Origin: Acidimicrobiaceae bacterium
GTDB taxonomy: Bacteria; Actinomycetota; Acidimicrobiia; Acidimicrobiales; RAAP-2
NCBI GenBank assembly: GCA_003161255.1
Contig: PMOQ01000034.1
Span: 1-64,000, forward strand
DNA: 64,000 nucleotides
Direction of reading: 5' to 3'
Positions 61,218-64,000 of the stretch are shown piece after piece. Position 1 is the first letter of the stretch; every line of letters begins with the position of its first letter. The notes under the pieces were generated by a model. That model was not told the DNA's origin. It saw only the letters and a program-made list of their open reading frames with translations, and ran no database searches. The position numbers and the translations under genes were made by a program.

Positions 61218-62731
61218 GTCCGGTGGAGCGTCACGACCCGAAACTCGTGGACCTCGAGATCGACGCTTCGGGCGAGCCGCCCCCCGACGACGGGGCCGAC
61301 GTCGTCGAGCGAGTCGAAGAAGAGCTCGACGAAGGCCTCCAGCCCGACGAGGCAGAACTCGAAACCGCCCTCGAAGAAGAGGAGTTCGAAGAGTTCGAAG
61401 AGATGGAGGAGCACGCGGCCGAGCGCAAAGCGGCGAAGACCTCCTCCACCAAAGGTCCGGGTCCGATCTCGCGCCTGTACAACGGCGAGACCTCGTTCGA
61501 CTTTGTGGGCCGGCGCAAGTGGTGGTTCCTCATTTCCTCGATCATCATCGTGCTCGGGATCTTCTCTCTCGGCATTCGCGGTCTGAATCTCGGCATCGAC
61601 TTCAAGGGGGGCAGCGCCTGGATCGTTGCCGCCCCCGGCGTCACCCAGACCGAGGCCGTCAGCGCGGTGGAGGCGGCCGGACTCACCAACCCCACCGTCG
61701 AGATCCTCGGGACCGGCGTAAACCAAAAGATCGAGGTCCAAGCCGACCTCAATTCCCTGCCACCGGACCGACAGACCACGATCAGCAACGACGTCCAGGC
61801 ATCGCTGGCACATCTGGGTCATGTGCACGAAAACGAGGTTTCGGTCACCCACGTCGGGCCGACCTGGGGTGGTCAGGTGACCCAGCGCGCCCTGATTGCC
61901 CTCGTTGTCTTCTTCATCGTCGTGGCGATCTACATCAGTTTCCGTTTCGAACCCAAGATGGCCCTGGCCGCGTTCATCGCCATGGTCCACGACCTGTTGG
62001 TGACCATCGGGGTCTATTCGCTCTTCGGCTTCCAGGTCACCCCCGATACGGTCATCGCAATCTTGACCATCCTTGGGTACTCGCTCTACGACACCGTCGT
62101 GGTCTTCGACCGGGTGCGAGACAACACCAAGGGCTTTGGCGCTTCTGGTCGCATGACCTACTCCGAGATGATCAACCTCTCGATGAACCAGACGCTGGCC
62201 CGGTCCATCAACACGTCGCTGGTGGCCATCTTGCCGGTGCTGGCCGTGTTGTTGGTCGGAGCCGAGCTGCTCGGAGCCACCACCCTCCAGGACTACGGGC
62301 TGGCCTTGACCGTCGGGTTGTTGAGCGGGGCCTACTCGTCGATCTTCATCGCTGCCCCGGTGTTGGCGGCGATGAAAGAGCGCGAGCAACGCTACGTCAC
62401 CATCCGCCAGCGTCTTGAGACGCGCGGGGATCGGGTCGGACTGCTGACACCATCGGCCGCCGCCGCACTGACCGGCGCGGCCACCGGTGGAGCGGGGGCC
62501 AGCGCGGTCAAGGCCGGCAAGGGAGCGCGCAGCGGGACCATCCGACCCGGCGCGGCCAAGACCGCCACACCCACCAAAGTCGCCGCCGGGGCGTCGAGAG
62601 CCGCCGGAGCCTCCAAGACCGCCAGCGGATCGGGCGCGTCTCGACCCAAGCCGAGCGGTGCCCAAGGGGCCACGCGTCCCGCCCCGCGACCGCGAAAAGG
62701 TGGGAAGGGCAAGAACAAGAAGCGTCGCTGA
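61214..62731 (+). CDS. secF: Protein translocase subunit SecF, with long N- and C-terminal extensions
   Basis: The 505-residue protein has a SecF core from about residue 95 (FVGRRKWWFLIS; GIDFKGGSAW; LTILGYSLYDTVVVFDRVRDN; NQTLARSINTSLVAILPV). An acidic Glu/Asp-rich N-terminal extension of about 90 residues (EEEFEEFEEMEEH) and a basic Ala/Lys/Pro/Ser-rich C-terminal tail of about 110 residues (GGKGKNKKRR end) make it much longer than E. coli SecF (about 320). Both tails would be cytosolic. The GTG start overlaps the secD stop. Confidence 0.93.
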   Translation: MSPVERHDPKLVDLEIDASGEPPPDDGADVVERVEEELDEGLQPDEAELETALEEEEFEEFEEMEEHAAERKAAKTSSTKGPGPISRLYNGETSFDFVGRRKWWFLISSIIIVLGIFSLGIRGLNLGIDFKGGSAWIVAAPGVTQTEAVSAVEAAGLTNPTVEILGTGVNQKIEVQADLNSLPPDRQTTISNDVQASLAHLGHVHENEVSVTHVGPTWGGQVTQRALIALVVFFIVVAIYISFRFEPKMALAAFIAMVHDLLVTIGVYSLFGFQVTPDTVIAILTILGYSLYDTVVVFDRVRDNTKGFGASGRMTYSEMINLSMNQTLARSINTSLVAILPVLAVLLVGAELLGATTLQDYGLALTVGLLSGAYSSIFIAAPVLAAMKEREQRYVTIRQRLETRGDRVGLLTPSAAAALTGAATGGAGASAVKAGKGARSGTIRPGAAKTATPTKVAAGASRAAGASKTASGSGASRPKPSGAQGATRPAPRPRKGGKGKNKKRR

Positions 62732-62813
62732 GTGCCGCTTTCTGTTGCGCCGAGTGTCGCTCTCGAAGCGATTGGGAGCACCGCTGGGGGATCGAGGAGC
62801 GGCACGGGTCGGG

Positions 62814-62819
62814 TAGCGT
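62814..62819 (+). promoter_or_regulatory. -10 box TAGCGT, leaderless start of rel
   Basis: TAGCGT ends 6 nt before the ATG at 62826. The purine run between them is too close to the ATG to act as a Shine-Dalgarno. Confidence 0.4.
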
Positions 62820-62825
62820 AGAGAA

Positions 62826-64000
62826 ATGGTGGCCCTGGCACGGGTTTCTCCCGCAGACGTGGCGGGGGACAGCGCGCTCGGCGATCTGCTCGAACCGGTC
62901 CTGCGCGAGTTCTCCGTTCGCCGTCCCGGCGAGGACCCCGGACTGATCCTGGCCGCCAGCCGGGTTGCCGCCGTGGCCCACGCCGATCAGTACCGGCGGT
63001 CCGGTGAGCCCTACGTGACCCACCCTGTCGCGGTGGCGGCCATCGTGGCCGAGCTTGGTCTCGACGCCCCGACGATCGCCGCGGCTCTCCTGCACGACGC
63101 AGTGGAAGACACCGGCGTCACCCTCGATGCCATCGCCGAGGAATTTGGACCGGTGGTCGCCCGGGTGGTCGACGGCGTCACCAAGCTCGACCGGCTCCAG
63201 TTCGACTCGAAGGAGCAGCAGCAGGCCGCCACCATCCGGAAAATGCTCGTGGCCATGGCCAATGACTGGCGTGTCTTGTTGATCAAACTGGCCGACCGAC
63301 TGCACAACATGCGGACCCTTGCCGTGATGCCTGAGGCCAACCAGCGGCGTACGGCCCAAGAGACCTTCGACATCTACGCTCCCCTGGCCCATCGCCTCGG
63401 CGTCCAACAGGTCCGATGGCAGCTCGAGGACCTGGCTTTCGCCACCTTGCACCCCAAGCGTTACGCCGAGATCGAACAGATGGTCGCCGTCCGGGCCCCC
63501 CAGCGCGAGGAGTACCTGGCCCGGGTGTTGGTGTCGGTGCGTGAGCGGCTGCTGGGAAGCGGACTCGAGGCCGAAGTCACCGGTCGCCCCAAGCACCTCT
63601 GGAGCATCTACGAGAAGATGGTCATCCGGGGCCACGAGTTCGACGACATCCACGACCTGGTCGGCATCAGGGTGGTGGTCGAGGCGGAGAAGGACTGCTG
63701 GGCCGCCTTGGGCGCGATCCACGCGATCTGGCCACCCGTCCAGGGCCGGTTCAAGGACTACATCAACACCCCGAAGTTCAACCTCTACCAGTCGCTGCAC
63801 ACGACGGTCATCGGCCTCGACGGCAAGCCGATCGAGGTCCAGGTCCGCACCGAGGAGATGCACCGCCGGGCCGAGTACGGGATCGCGGCGCACTGGGGCT
63901 ACAAGGAGCGCGGCGACTCCTCAGGCGAGATCGCGTGGATGCAGCGGATCGCCGACGTCGACCAGGAGACGAACGACCCGGTCGAGTTCTTGAAGGCCCT
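62826..64000 (+). CDS. rel: Bifunctional (p)ppGpp synthetase/hydrolase Rel (3'-truncated by window)
   Basis: The frame is open to the window end, giving 391 residues. The HD hydrolase domain has GEPYVTHPVAVAAIVAELG, LLHDAVEDTG (His90-Asp91) and LIKLADRLHNMRTL. The RelA/SpoT synthetase domain follows with RPKHLWSIYEKM, DDIHDLVGIRVVV, GRFKDYINTPKFNLYQSLHTTV and VQVRTEEMHRRAEYGIAAHWGYK. Both active sites look intact, so this is the long bifunctional Rel that sets alarmone levels in starvation. The TGS and ACT regulatory domains should lie beyond 64000. Location after secDF is conserved in actinobacteria. Confidence 0.95.
   Translation, partial: MVALARVSPADVAGDSALGDLLEPVLREFSVRRPGEDPGLILAASRVAAVAHADQYRRSGEPYVTHPVAVAAIVAELGLDAPTIAAALLHDAVEDTGVTLDAIAEEFGPVVARVVDGVTKLDRLQFDSKEQQQAATIRKMLVAMANDWRVLLIKLADRLHNMRTLAVMPEANQRRTAQETFDIYAPLAHRLGVQQVRWQLEDLAFATLHPKRYAEIEQMVAVRAPQREEYLARVLVSVRERLLGSGLEAEVTGRPKHLWSIYEKMVIRGHEFDDIHDLVGIRVVVEAEKDCWAALGAIHAIWPPVQGRFKDYINTPKFNLYQSLHTTVIGLDGKPIEVQVRTEEMHRRAEYGIAAHWGYKERGDSSGEIAWMQRIADVDQETNDPVEFLKA

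Noticed and set aside
1-64000. Mobile elements, prophage or rRNA/tRNA genes
   Set aside because: No transposase, integrase, phage structural gene, terminal repeats or RNA-gene signature was recognised on either strand.

Overview
The window is high-GC DNA with dense coding and the gene complement of an actinobacterium. Both the order and the content of the right half match the mycobacterial chromosome: thrS, a HIT protein, pgsA, a phosphatidylinositol-mannoside-type acyltransferase and a pimA-type mannosyltransferase are followed by pdxS, pdxT, yebC, ruvC-ruvA-ruvB, yajC-secD-secF and rel. An mshC-type cysteine ligase (mycothiol), an F420H2:NADP oxidoreductase, an InhA-type enoyl reductase and a WS/DGAT acyltransferase point the same way. 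The 43-residue 'ADGGxFAFGDA' repeat, found in two unlinked secreted proteins, and the general style suggest a deep actinobacterial lineage such as Acidimicrobiia. That taxonomic guess is inference. No rRNA, tRNA, CRISPR array, insertion sequence or prophage gene was found.

Layout. 0-19 kb is a mixed accessory region. It holds the end of a secreted Ig-repeat protein, an oxygenase-like protein, and a two-gene aminotransferase/epimerase operon resembling hopanoid side-chain genes, in which both genes look frame-damaged. It continues with an esterase, an mscL carrying a zinc ribbon, an MFS exporter, a PaaX-type regulator divergent from a desaturase, several small-molecule redox genes, a secreted GH5 glycosidase and a HExxH peptidase. 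19.6-26.5 kb is the most striking locus: a cobalamin riboswitch followed by five genes that overlap each other by 4 nt. They encode a secreted alpha/alpha-barrel protein, a membrane-anchored DUF4430-like protein, and the T, fused A-A and S parts of an ECF transporter. The first two products look like the two domains of animal transcobalamin/intrinsic factor split over two proteins, so the locus reads as a complete B12 capture-and-import system.

26.5-38 kb carries a sulfatase, a beta-lactamase-fold esterase, an aldo/keto reductase, clpS and lipid genes (WS/DGAT, patatin, ABC exporter, SnoaL-like protein, InhA-type fabI). 38-42.7 kb holds npdG, mshC, a small Thr-rich ORF ending in a hairpin, thrS and the HIT gene. 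An EF-G2-like GTPase is inserted in reverse orientation before the PI/PIM lipid operon (45.2-48.2 kb). Then come an M48 protease, the PLP synthase pair, yebC, a GT-C membrane protein, ruvCAB, a PAS histidine kinase/OmpR regulator pair convergent on ruvB, the Sec accessory genes, and rel running off the end.

Regulation visible in the DNA: at least nine genes have a TANNNT hexamer 6-8 nt before the start codon, the hallmark of leaderless transcription. There are also several operator-like palindromes, the B12 riboswitch, and structured leaders before pgsA and thrS.
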